From: Pseudomonadota bacterium
GTDB taxonomy: Bacteria; Pseudomonadota; Gammaproteobacteria; Steroidobacterales; Steroidobacteraceae
Direction of reading: 5' to 3'
DNA: 64,000 nt
Assembly: GCA_037200975.1 (NCBI GenBank)
Contig: JBBCGI010000001.1
Span: 4,175,716-4,239,715 of the forward strand
In this document: positions 37,097 through 44,422 of the stretch, in pieces
Layout: each line of letters starts with the position of its first letter
How positions within the stretch are numbered: position 1 is the stretch's first letter
Translations under genes and position numbers: made by a program
The notes under the pieces: model-generated
What the model saw: only the letters and a program-made list of their open reading frames with translations
The model's database searches: none
What the model was told of the DNA's origin: nothing

Positions 37097-38476
37097 ATGA
37101 CTCAGGACACTCTCAAGGCAGATCTTCTTGCCATCGTCGGCGAACAGGGAATGCTCGTCGGCGCAGCGGTGCGCGAACGCGCTGGCACGCTGTTTCACGG
37201 TCGCGTCGATGCCGAACTACTGGTGCGGCCGCGCAGTACCGAACAGGTTTCCGCCGTGCTCCGGTTGTGCCATGCCCGCGGCCAGCCGGTCGTGACGCAC
37301 GGCGGACTCACCGGCCTGGTGAACGGTGCGGATGCCGCGGCGAATGACATCGTCCTGTCGCTCGAATCCATGAACTCCATCGAACGCGTCGACGTTCCGG
37401 GGCGTTGCCTGCGTGCGCAGGCGGGCGTGCAGCTCGGACGCGTGCAGCGCGAAGCGGAGACGCACGGGATGGTCTTTCCGCTCGATCTGGGCGCGCGCGA
37501 CAGCGCGACGGTGGGCGGCAACATCTCGACCAACGCCGGCGGGCTGCGCGTCCTGCGTTACGGGATGATGCGCAATCTGGTGCTCGGCGTCGAAGCCGTG
37601 CTGGCCGACGGCACCGTGCTCACCTCGCTCAACCGCATGCTCAAGAACAATGCCGGTTACGACCTCAAGCAATTGTTCATCGGCAGTGAAGGCACCCTCG
37701 GTGTCGTGACGCGGGCGGAGTTGCGCCTGGTATCGCGCACCCGCAGCCAGGAAACCTTGCTGGCTTCGCTGCCGTCATTTGATGCCTTGGTGGATTTGCT
37801 GGAACGCCTGGACTCGGGTCTGGGCGGTCAACTCGCAGCCTTCGAGGCGTTGTGGGGCAACTACTACGACTACAACACCGCGCCGCCGGCCGAAAACATC
37901 GCACCGCTCGCGCGCGGTGCGCCGTTCTACGCCATCGCCGAAACACTGGGCGGCGACCCGGTTGGTGACCGCGCGCGTCTCGAGCAGGTGCTGGGCGAAG
38001 CACTCGAAGCCGGCACGATCACCGATGTGACGCTCGCCAATTCCGAGAACGAGCGGCGCGCCATCTGGGCGATCCGTGAAGACGTGTGGCAGGTGAGGAA
38101 CATCGCTCCGCTGCTCACGTTCGACGTGAGCCTGCCGATCGAGAACATGCGGGCCTATTCCGAGGAGGTGTGCGCGTCCGTCACGGCCTTCGCGGGCGAG
38201 AACCGCGCCTTCGTGTTCGGACACATGGCGGATGGCAACCTGCACCTGGCGATCGCTTCCGGCGATGATGCGGCAACCCGCGCCAAGGTGGAGGACATGG
38301 TCTACCGGCCATTGGCCGCCATTGGCGGCTCCATCTCGGCCGAGCACGGCATCGGTCTCGAGAAACGCGCCTATCTACCTTTGTCGCGCACCGCGGCTGA
38401 GATTTCCACCATGCGCCTGCTCAAGCAGGCGCTCGACCCGAAAGGCATTCTCAATCCCGGCAAGGTCTTCGCATGA
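37097..38476 (+). CDS. FAD-linked 2-hydroxyacid dehydrogenase (GlcD/D-2-hydroxyglutarate type)
   Basis: 459 aa from the ATG at 37097. PCMH-type FAD-binding domain (about 40-215) with VVTHGGLTGLVNGA and GGNISTNAGG. The C-terminal FAD-oxidase domain carries VFGHMADGNLHLAI and GSISAEHGIGLEK. It oxidises a D-2-hydroxyacid such as 2-hydroxyglutarate, lactate or glycolate; the exact substrate is unclear. The stop overlaps the amidase start as ATGA. Confidence 0.88.
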   Translation: MTQDTLKADLLAIVGEQGMLVGAAVRERAGTLFHGRVDAELLVRPRSTEQVSAVLRLCHARGQPVVTHGGLTGLVNGADAAANDIVLSLESMNSIERVDVPGRCLRAQAGVQLGRVQREAETHGMVFPLDLGARDSATVGGNISTNAGGLRVLRYGMMRNLVLGVEAVLADGTVLTSLNRMLKNNAGYDLKQLFIGSEGTLGVVTRAELRLVSRTRSQETLLASLPSFDALVDLLERLDSGLGGQLAAFEALWGNYYDYNTAPPAENIAPLARGAPFYAIAETLGGDPVGDRARLEQVLGEALEAGTITDVTLANSENERRAIWAIREDVWQVRNIAPLLTFDVSLPIENMRAYSEEVCASVTAFAGENRAFVFGHMADGNLHLAIASGDDAATRAKVEDMVYRPLAAIGGSISAEHGIGLEKRAYLPLSRTAAEISTMRLLKQALDPKGILNPGKVFA

Positions 38477-39399
38477 GCAAACTGCCTCCGCATCTCAATA
38501 CCGGAAAACGGGAGGTCCATGTCGCGGCCATGCAATTCGCGTGCGGCTGGGACGTCGACGCCAACATCGCCACGGCCGAGAAACTCGTGCGGCAGGCGGC
38601 AGGTTTGGGGGCGCAGATCATCCTCATCCAGGAATTGTTCGAGACACCGTATTTCTGCATCGAGCAGGATTCACGGCATCTGCGGCTCGCCACCAGCGTT
38701 TCAGACAATCGCGCCATCAAACACTTCACCAAAATCGCGCGCGAATTGAACGTGGTGTTGCCGATCAGTTTCTTCGAGAAGTCCAACAACTCGTACTTCA
38801 ATTCCATCGCGATCCTGGACGCGGACGGCGCCAACCTTGGCATTTATCGCAAGGCGCATATTCCCAACGGGCCGGGCTACCAGGAGAAGAACTACTTCAG
38901 CCCCGGCGATACCGGCTTCAAGGTCTGGGACACGAAGTACGCGCGCATCGGTGTCGGCATCTGCTGGGATCAGTGGTTCCCAGAGTGCGCCCGCGTCATG
39001 GCTCTCATGGGCGCGGAGCTGTTGTTCTATCCGACGGCCATCGGCAGCGAGCCGCCGCCGGCTCAGCCGGTGAACTCCCGCGATCACTGGCAACGCACCC
39101 AGCAAGGACACGCCGCCGCGAATCTCACGCCGGTGATCGTTTCGAACCGCATCGGTGTCGAGCGGGCGCTGCAGGATCCGGACGGGCTGTATATCAAGTT
39201 CTATGGGTCGAGCTTCATCGCGGACCCCACCGGCGCCAAACTCGCCGAAGCGGGCGAGGAAGGTGAAGCGGTGCTGACCGCGAAGTTCGATCTCGCCGCG
39301 CTCGCGGAACAGCGCGACAACTGGTTCGTATTCCGCGACCGGCGCCCGGAGCTCTATGGGGCGCTCACTACCTACGATGGAGGGACCCATGGTCGATAA
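38473..39399 (+). CDS. aguB: N-carbamoylputrescine amidase
   Basis: 308 aa nitrilase-superfamily enzyme. The catalytic triad is visible as Glu in IQELFETPYFC, Lys in YRKAHIPNGPGY and Cys in GVGICWDQWFPE; these segments are characteristic of AguB. It hydrolyses N-carbamoylputrescine to putrescine in the arginine decarboxylase/agmatine route. The partner agmatine deiminase AguA is not in the window. Confidence 0.9.
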   Translation: MSKLPPHLNTGKREVHVAAMQFACGWDVDANIATAEKLVRQAAGLGAQIILIQELFETPYFCIEQDSRHLRLATSVSDNRAIKHFTKIARELNVVLPISFFEKSNNSYFNSIAILDADGANLGIYRKAHIPNGPGYQEKNYFSPGDTGFKVWDTKYARIGVGICWDQWFPECARVMALMGAELLFYPTAIGSEPPPAQPVNSRDHWQRTQQGHAAANLTPVIVSNRIGVERALQDPDGLYIKFYGSSFIADPTGAKLAEAGEEGEAVLTAKFDLAALAEQRDNWFVFRDRRPELYGALTTYDGGTHGR

Positions 39400-39616
39400 A
39401 TCCGAGGAGCTGGCCGAAGTCGATGCGTTGTTCGCGCGTGCGGACCAGGACCACGACGGGCAGATCAATTTCACCGAATTCAAGGCGCTGGTGAGCGAGC
39501 TCGACGATGGGCAGTTCTCCGAGGCCGAGCTGCGCATCGGTTTCACCGAGACCGATGCCAATCAGAACGGGCGCATCAACATCGATGAGTTCCGCGCGTG
39601 GTGGCTCAGCATCTGA
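39389..39616 (+). CDS. EF-hand calcium-binding protein
   Basis: 75 aa from the ATG at 39389, chosen because GGAGGG lies 5 nt upstream, inside the end of aguB (11-nt overlap). Two canonical EF-hand loops: residues 19-30 (DQDHDGQINFTE) and 56-67 (DANQNGRINIDE), each with acidic or amide ligands at 1, 3 and 5, glycine at 6 and glutamate at 12. No signal peptide, so it should be cytoplasmic, as a calmodulin-like buffer or sensor. Confidence 0.87.
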   Translation: MVDKSEELAEVDALFARADQDHDGQINFTEFKALVSELDDGQFSEAELRIGFTETDANQNGRINIDEFRAWWLSI

Positions 39617-39620
39617 ACGG

Positions 39621-39998
39621 TCAGGGTGCTTTTTCGCACCAGTACTGCAGCTCGCTGCTCTTGCTCGGTTCGTATATGTAGTTGAAGCCCGAGAATCCCC
39701 AGGGCGCCGCAGTGTTGGCGATTCCCGCTGGGAACTTGGCCTGGTGGATGAGCACGGATTCACCGCTCGCAGTCGCATAGACGTACAGGCTGATCGCCGC
39801 GACCTCCGCCGGCGTCGTCACGTAGACCGCCTTGAATTCGAAGTACCTGCCTATCTTCTGGCCGGGCACGCGATAAGGGTCGCTGGTGGGCTGGGCGACC
39901 ACCGAGAAATTCTCGCCGCCGTAGATGATGTGGCAGTGGACCGAGTCCGCGAAGGCCGGGGCGCCCAGCAGCACGGCTAACAAACATGTGTATTTCAT
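39621..39998 (-). CDS. Secreted small protein, unknown
   Basis: 125 aa from the ATG at 39998. Clear signal peptide MKYTCLLAVLLGAPAFA, then a beta-rich mature region with two cysteines (in HCHIIYG and QYWCEKAP) that could form a disulfide. No family recognised. The start lies 1 nt after the capA-like stop, so it is probably cotranscribed with it. Confidence 0.7.
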   Translation of the reverse strand: MKYTCLLAVLLGAPAFADSVHCHIIYGGENFSVVAQPTSDPYRVPGQKIGRYFEFKAVYVTTPAEVAAISLYVYATASGESVLIHQAKFPAGIANTAAPWGFSGFNYIYEPSKSSELQYWCEKAP

Positions 39999-39999
39999 G

Positions 40000-40971
40000 T
40001 CACTTGCCCGTGCACTGGCGGACGTTGTCGCTGCGGGCGTCGCCGCAGGGGCTGCTGGCATTTTCATCGAGGCGCGGGACGCCGTTCGCCGCGAGCCGCA
40101 CGACGCGGGTTCGCCAGCTCCGCACTCCCGATTTGCCGATCTTCGCCTCGAGCAGCCAACCGGTAGTCGTTGCCTCGGTGTCGAACCCGTTGAAAAGGAA
40201 ATTGCCCAGGCTGTAGACGATGGGCTTTCCCTTGTAGATCTCCGCGCCCTGCGTGACGTGTGGATGTCCGCCGACAATCATGTCGGCGCCCGCGTCGAGC
40301 ATGCGCCGCGCGAAGACACGTTGGCGCTCGCTGGGATAACCCTCATCCTCCCAGCCCCAGTGCATGAACGGGATGACGAGATCGGCGTGAAATTCTTCCC
40401 GCGCCGCCTGGATGTCGCGCAACACATGTTCGTCTTCTCCGCTCCATGCCACACCGGCGCGATTTGCACTCGCTTCGAATGAGCGCGGTTTGAATTCGAC
40501 ATAGCCCAGGAACGCGATGCGCAAGCCGCCGCGTTCGACGATCCATGGCCGGTGAGCGGAAGCGAGATCGCGTCCGCCGCCGAAGTAGGGCAGGCGCGCG
40601 GCATCGAGCAGATCCAATTGCTCGGCGAAAGCGTCCTTGCCGAAATCACCGGAATGATTATTGGCGACGCTCACGCCGTCGAAATATCGAGCTATCGCCG
40701 GGATGGTGCTGGGCTCGGCGCGAAACGTGAATGGTTTGATCTCGGCCGTGCCCTTGGTCGCAATCACGCATTCGAGGTTTGCGATGCGCAGACGGCTGGG
40801 TTGCAGATATTTCGCGACGCCGGCGAACGGATCGACGCCCTTGGCGATGAGCGCGCCCGGCTCTTCTGCGACCATGACGTCGCCGACGAAAACGAGATCG
40901 ACGGCGGCCTCTCTCGCAAATATGTTGTCGCTGAACACGAAAAGTGAGAGGACGCAGATGCGGATGACCAT
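40000..40971 (-). CDS. CapA-family metallophosphatase-like protein
   Basis: 323 aa from the ATG at 40971; an ATG at 40995 would overlap the upstream endonuclease gene. Signal peptide to about residue 22. PGA_cap motifs: FVGDVMVAEE, SVANNHSGDFG and IVGGHPHVTQGAEIY, plus GKPIVYSLGNFLF near the end. CapA proteins take part in poly-gamma-glutamate capsule export or attachment, but single copies without capBC, as here, have unknown roles in the envelope. Confidence 0.85.
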   Translation of the reverse strand: MVIRICVLSLFVFSDNIFAREAAVDLVFVGDVMVAEEPGALIAKGVDPFAGVAKYLQPSRLRIANLECVIATKGTAEIKPFTFRAEPSTIPAIARYFDGVSVANNHSGDFGKDAFAEQLDLLDAARLPYFGGGRDLASAHRPWIVERGGLRIAFLGYVEFKPRSFEASANRAGVAWSGEDEHVLRDIQAAREEFHADLVIPFMHWGWEDEGYPSERQRVFARRMLDAGADMIVGGHPHVTQGAEIYKGKPIVYSLGNFLFNGFDTEATTTGWLLEAKIGKSGVRSWRTRVVRLAANGVPRLDENASSPCGDARSDNVRQCTGK

Positions 40972-40976
40972 CTCGT

Positions 40977-41354
40977 TCACGATTGGACTGCGCATCGATC
41001 GCGATCGATGTTCATGGCCCGTAGCGACAATAGTTCGTGCTCGAACTTGTACGGCCGTAGATAGGGCAGCACTTGCCGCAACAGCGACAACGCCTGGCGG
41101 CTGGTGACGGCGTAACAGAACGAGGGGTTATGCGGGCTAGAGGAGGCACGCTTGCGCCTGATCTTTCCGGCGCCGAATGATTCAACCACGGACTGCAGAA
41201 GTTGGATTTCTGTGCTGGCGATGCTGACCACCAGCCGGCGATTTTCGTGCGCGGGGAGGCGAGTGAGTGTGATCGTGCCTTCGCCATCGATGAGTCCGGC
41301 GATATATGCCGCTTCATCGACTGCCAGTTGCTTCGCGCGCGATGCAGATGCCAC
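40977..41354 (-). CDS. Free-standing LAGLIDADG homing endonuclease
   Basis: 125 aa with one LAGLIDADG motif, IAGLIDGEG at residues 18-26, whose E25 is the expected metal-binding acid. The following TITL strand and the later FCYAVTSRQALSLLRQVLPYL are typical of the single-motif family, which works as a homodimer like I-CreI. The gene starts 18 nt beyond the ssrA terminator and 63 nt from the tmRNA 3' end, outside the group I intron in ssrA. A trans-acting homing function for that intron is inferred. Confidence 0.87.
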   Translation of the reverse strand: MASASRAKQLAVDEAAYIAGLIDGEGTITLTRLPAHENRRLVVSIASTEIQLLQSVVESFGAGKIRRKRASSSPHNPSFCYAVTSRQALSLLRQVLPYLRPYKFEHELLSLRAMNIDRDRCAVQS

Positions 41355-41371
41355 AGCGAATCGTAACCCGG

Positions 41372-41409
41372 CAAATAAAAGAAGGCTCCCCGGATTTCTC
41401 CGGGGAACC
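41372..41409 (-). terminator. Intrinsic terminator of ssrA
   Basis: On the minus strand GGTTCCCCGGA, a GAAA tetraloop and TCCGGGGAGCC form an 11-bp stem (one G-U pair), followed by TTCTTTTATTT. It begins 8 nt after the tmRNA CCA end and separates ssrA from the homing endonuclease gene. Confidence 0.9.
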
Positions 41410-41417
41410 CTCGCTTT

Positions 41418-42061
41418 TGGTGGAGGCGGCGGGACAGTTGTTCCCTCTCTTTCGAGAAGGCCTGGACTATGCCTTCATCCTTCGCGGCGCTTGCGCGCAG
41501 CCAAGGATGCGGGGCGTCTTATCCGTTTCTTTCGATCCGGATCCTGGTGCCGGCTCCGCCGATTTCGGCTCAGCCAGTCCATGAGTCTCTACACGGCAAA
41601 ACGAGTTGGCCCCGTATCACCGCTCGGCGTTGCCACGTCGCTTGCGCGACGGCAGGGTTCACCGAATGAGCCCCGTTATCACTTTGCCCTTACGAGCAAA
41701 GGCGACCATTGCAATCCTTTGCATCAATCGAACCCGCGTCCGCAAGCGTTAGACGTAAGACTCTACGTACGTAGCTGCTTCTTTATTTTCTCGCCTCACG
41801 CTACCCGAAGAGCAGGGAAAACGCTCGGCCAGCGACTGTGACTCTTAACGATTCCGCCAGTAGCACACGGAAACGCGATCCTATGAGCGCTACCCCAGGT
41901 TCAGTGGCATAGGCACCAACTGGTCTGAGGGCAACCGCGATTAGGCGGCTAGTGCGTAGTTGTCGTCGTTGGCAACTGTAAAGTGCAAAGTTATTAACGA
42001 GGGCCATGCGCCTCGGTACGCCTCTTACGGTTCACAACCCACGTCGAAACCGGTCGCCCCC
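41418..42061 (-). ncRNA. ssrA: tmRNA gene interrupted by a group I intron (exons 41727-42061 and 41418-41434)
   Basis: The 5' end GGGGGCG (42061) pairs with CGCCTCC before ACCA at the 3' end (41418), with the G3-U70 pair used for alanine charging. The tag reading frame at 41941-41973 encodes ANDDNYALAA and a TAA stop. Exon 1 (335 nt) ends inside the T-loop after GCGGGTTCGAT; exon 2 (17 nt) starts TCCCGC. Joined, they give T-stem GCGGG/CCCGC around TTCGATT and a 352-nt RNA, normal for one-piece tmRNA. Upstream, TTGCAG and TATGCT-like boxes (about 42077-42108, spacing 20) are a weak promoter candidate. smpB lies 86 nt upstream on the same strand. Confidence 0.95.
41435..41726 (-). mobile_element. 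Group I intron (IC3-like) in the T-loop of ssrA
   Basis: 292 nt without an internal ORF. Core elements on the minus strand: TGGCAACGCCGAGC (41622-41635), the R element GTGTAGAGACT (from 41594), and the S element GAAGGCATAGTCCAGG (41461-41476). R and S pair as P7 (GACT/AGTC). These follow the Azoarcus tRNA-Ile intron closely, as I remember it. P1 forms between exon CGAT and intron GTCG (41703-41706) with a U-G pair at the 5' splice site. A P9 hairpin with GAAA loop and a terminal G (omega-G, 41435) precede exon 2. It should self-splice. Confidence 0.93.
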
Positions 42062-42147
42062 GTAGAAAGCCGCGCAAGCATACATGGAGCCGCGTGTGAT
42101 CGCTGCAAGTTGGCAGCCGGCCCGCGGGTTGCCGGATTCTCCGGTGC

Positions 42148-42624
42148 CTAGCCGCGGCCGCGCATGATGCGGCCCTTGTTCCGCTCCCAGTCGCGGTCCT
42201 TCTCGGTGGCGCGCTTGTCGTGCTGCTTCTTGCCCTTGGCGAGGCCGATTTCGAGCTTCGCCTTGCCACCCTTCCAGTGCAGGTCGAGCGGGATCATCGT
42301 GTAGCCCTTGCGCTCGACGCTGCCGATCAGGCGCGACAGCTCCGCCTTGTTGAGCAGTAGTTTGCGCGTGCGAAGGGGTTCTGGGACCACGTGAGTCGAC
42401 GCCGTCTTGAGCGGCGTGATGTTGGCGCCGAACAGGAACGCCTCGCCTTCCTTGAGATAGACATAGGCCTCGGCAACCTGCGCCTTGCCCGCCCGCATCG
42501 ACTTGACCTCCCATCCCTGGAGCACGAGACCAGCCTCGAGCCGTTCCTCGATGAAATAGTCGTAACGCGCCCGGCGGTTCTCGGCGATCAGGCGCTCGGG
42601 ATCTTTTTTGACTGGCTTGTTCAT
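42148..42624 (-). CDS. smpB: tmRNA-binding protein SmpB
   Basis: 158 aa, the normal length. Conserved segments: [32 protein letters not shown], and the basic C-terminal tail [21 protein letters not shown], which enters the empty mRNA channel. SmpB carries tmRNA to stalled ribosomes. The gene precedes ssrA on the same strand, 86 nt away, so the protein and its RNA partner are neighbours as in E. coli. Confidence 0.96.
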   Translation of the reverse strand: MNKPVKKDPERLIAENRRARYDYFIEERLEAGLVLQGWEVKSMRAGKAQVAEAYVYLKEGEAFLFGANITPLKTASTHVVPEPLRTRKLLLNKAELSRLIGSVERKGYTMIPLDLHWKGGKAKLEIGLAKGKKQHDKRATEKDRDWERNKGRIMRGRG

Positions 42625-42681
42625 GGGTTCCGGAGGCCGTCATTGTACCCGTGCGACCCGACTTTCCTTTAGATTTGGGGC

Positions 42682-43116
42682 ATGCGTGAAGTCAAACGCT
42701 CGGCGCTAATCGCGGAATCGCCGGCGCGTATGTACGCGCTCGTCAACGACATCGAGCGTTATCCGGAGTTCGTACCGTGGTGCACGGCCGCGCGCGTTGA
42801 CGCGCGCAAGGAAGCCGAAATTGTCGCCACGCTCACGATCAAACGAGGGCCGGTCAAATCCGAATTCACCACGCGAAATCTGCTCGAACCCGACAAACGC
42901 GTGCTCATGCAGCTCGTCAGCGGTCCGTTCCGCGTGCTCGAGGGCTTGTGGACCTTCACCGCGCTCGGCGATCTGGGTTGCCGCGTCGAGCTGGAGATGC
43001 GCTTCGAGCTGGCGAACCGCGTCACCAATGCGCTGTTCGCACCGTTGTTCGAGGACACCGCCGCGTCGCTGGTGGATGCATTCGTCATACGCGCGCGCGA
43101 GTCGAAGGCTAGCTAG
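42682..43116 (+). CDS. ratA: RatA/PasT START-fold protein
   Basis: 144 aa coenzyme Q-binding/START fold, beginning EVKRSALIAESPARMYALVNDIERYPEFVPWC, the family hallmark (split across helix and first strands). E. coli RatA was described as a 70S-association toxin and Coq10 homologs bind ubiquinone; which role applies here is open. It is divergent from smpB and followed by rnfH, the conserved gammaproteobacterial pair. Confidence 0.9.
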   Translation: MREVKRSALIAESPARMYALVNDIERYPEFVPWCTAARVDARKEAEIVATLTIKRGPVKSEFTTRNLLEPDKRVLMQLVSGPFRVLEGLWTFTALGDLGCRVELEMRFELANRVTNALFAPLFEDTAASLVDAFVIRARESKAS

Positions 43117-43134
43117 CTCCAAGGCCTGACTGGA

Positions 43135-43470
43135 ATGAAACGCTGCACCGTCGTCTTCGCCACCCCCGCTCGCCAGTGGCACTGGCAGGTGGAGATCGAC
43201 GATGCCGCGACAGTCGGCGATGCACTCGCCGCCGCGCATGCACAGGCCGGTGCGCTGCAGGTGCCGTGGGACGCGGAGGTGGGAATCTTCGGCGAACTGT
43301 GCGCGCGCGATACAGAGCTGCGCGACGGGGATCGCGTCGAAATCTATCGACCGCTTATTGCTGACCCGAAGGCATCCCGGCGGGCGCGGGTACAGCGGGA
43401 GCGGGCGGCGGCACGGGGTCCGGCGCCTGCTCGGCCCGCGACTTCGACTCCGAAGACGTCGAATCGCTAG
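43135..43470 (+). CDS. rnfH: RnfH/RatB-family ubiquitin-like protein
   Basis: 111 aa. The core (residues 1-85) has the beta-grasp RnfH pattern, ending [18 protein letters not shown]. The last 25 residues are proline/alanine rich and unlike the family. They lie in the 116-nt antisense overlap with the 3' end of bamE, so the core would end cleanly before most of the overlap. Confidence 0.85.
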   Translation: MKRCTVVFATPARQWHWQVEIDDAATVGDALAAAHAQAGALQVPWDAEVGIFGELCARDTELRDGDRVEIYRPLIADPKASRRARVQRERAAARGPAPARPATSTPKTSNR

Positions 43471-43912
43471 CGGTTTCCGCGGCGGGTTTGTCGCGACCGA
43501 AGATGCGTTTCCACAAACTCGGCTTCTCGCGCTTCTTCTTGGTTTCCGCAAGCGCCTTGCGCAGGTCGCGGTCGACCTGCTCGAGATCCGACTGGGTGGG
43601 AACCCCGAGGTTTTCGTAGCGCGCGACTTTCTCGTCGGCGAAATACACGGTCAGGCGCCGCTTGAGCGGCTCCTTCTGATGCCGCGAGCTGAAGAAGTAG
43701 TAGTAGTCCCAGCGGTCGTCGTTGAATGCATCCGGCACCATCGGAGTGCCGAGCAGGAACCGCACCTGACTACGCGTCATTCCTTCCTTGAGCTGGGACA
43801 CCGATTCGGCGACCAGGTAGTTGCCCTGCTGGATGCTCATCCGGTAGACGCAGCCGGAGGCGAGGAGCGCGCCAGTGGCGAGCAAAATGGTTGATAGTGC
43901 AAGGCGTTTCAT
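43355..43912 (-). CDS. bamE: Outer-membrane assembly lipoprotein BamE (OmlA)
   Basis: 185 aa with lipobox LLASGC (Cys21). The BamE core (about 25-125) is recognised by [34 protein letters not shown] and KVARYENLG. The C-terminal 60 residues are charged then proline-rich and overlap rnfH convergently. BamE stabilises BamD in the BAM complex. It is divergent from fur with about 41 bp between starts, as in Xanthomonas and Pseudomonas. Confidence 0.93.
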   Translation of the reverse strand: MKRLALSTILLATGALLASGCVYRMSIQQGNYLVAESVSQLKEGMTRSQVRFLLGTPMVPDAFNDDRWDYYYFFSSRHQKEPLKRRLTVYFADEKVARYENLGVPTQSDLEQVDRDLRKALAETKKKREKPSLWKRIFGRDKPAAETASDSTSSESKSRAEQAPDPVPPPAPAVPAPAGMPSGQQ

Positions 43913-43953
43913 GGTGGCGCATCATACCGCATCGTTTTCTGGAGACCTCTGGC

Positions 43954-44406
43954 TTGGAAAGCAAAGACCTGCGCAAGGCCGGACTCAAAGTCACCGGGCC
44001 CCGACTCAAGATCCTCGAAATCCTCGAGGGCAGTCCGACCCGCCACATGTCCGCCGAAGGCATCTACAAACGTCTGATCGAATCGAACGAGGACATCGGC
44101 CTCGCGACGGTTTATCGCGTGCTCACGCAATTCCAGGCCGCGGGATTGGTCTCGCGGCATCATTTCGAAGACGGCATGGCGGTGTTCGAGCTCAACCAGG
44201 GTACGCATCACGACCATATCGTGTGTCTGGACTGCGGCCGCGTCGAAGAGTTCATGGATGACGAGATCGAGGAGCGGCAAAAAGAGATCGCGGAACGCCT
44301 CGGGTACGAGTTACGCGATCACGCGATGACCTTGTACGGCCATTGCCACAAGCCGGGCTGCCCTTCGTTCAAGGGCGAGCAGAAGGTCCAGCCCAGGAAC
44401 AGCTGA
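43954..44406 (+). CDS. fur: Ferric uptake regulator Fur
   Basis: 150 aa from the TTG at 43954, supported by GGAG 10 nt upstream and by alignment of ESKDLRKAGLKVTGPRLKIL with the Fur N-terminus. Winged helix (1-85), the histidine-rich metal site GTHHDHIVCLDCG, and the second cysteine pair in HCHKPGCPSF. Fur represses iron-uptake genes with Fe2+. It is also a plausible influence on the SUF operon, but no Fur box was found there. Confidence 0.95.
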   Translation: MESKDLRKAGLKVTGPRLKILEILEGSPTRHMSAEGIYKRLIESNEDIGLATVYRVLTQFQAAGLVSRHHFEDGMAVFELNQGTHHDHIVCLDCGRVEEFMDDEIEERQKEIAERLGYELRDHAMTLYGHCHKPGCPSFKGEQKVQPRNS

Positions 44407-44422
44407 GCCGCGTAAGCGCGTC

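Noticed and set aside
41418-41434. tmRNA 3' end as an integrase attachment site for a genomic island
   Set aside because: No integrase gene and no repeated copy of the 3' end was seen nearby; the neighbouring endonuclease is a homing enzyme, not a recombinase.
41801-42007. 68-codon minus-strand frame within ssrA
   Set aside because: It is the tmRNA tag region read from an upstream start; the RNA gene explains it. Only the 10-codon tag is translated.
42682-43470. ratA-rnfH as a toxin-antitoxin system
   Set aside because: The pair is a conserved core gammaproteobacterial locus, and a START/Coq10-like role is as likely; the toxin label is not supported by the sequence.
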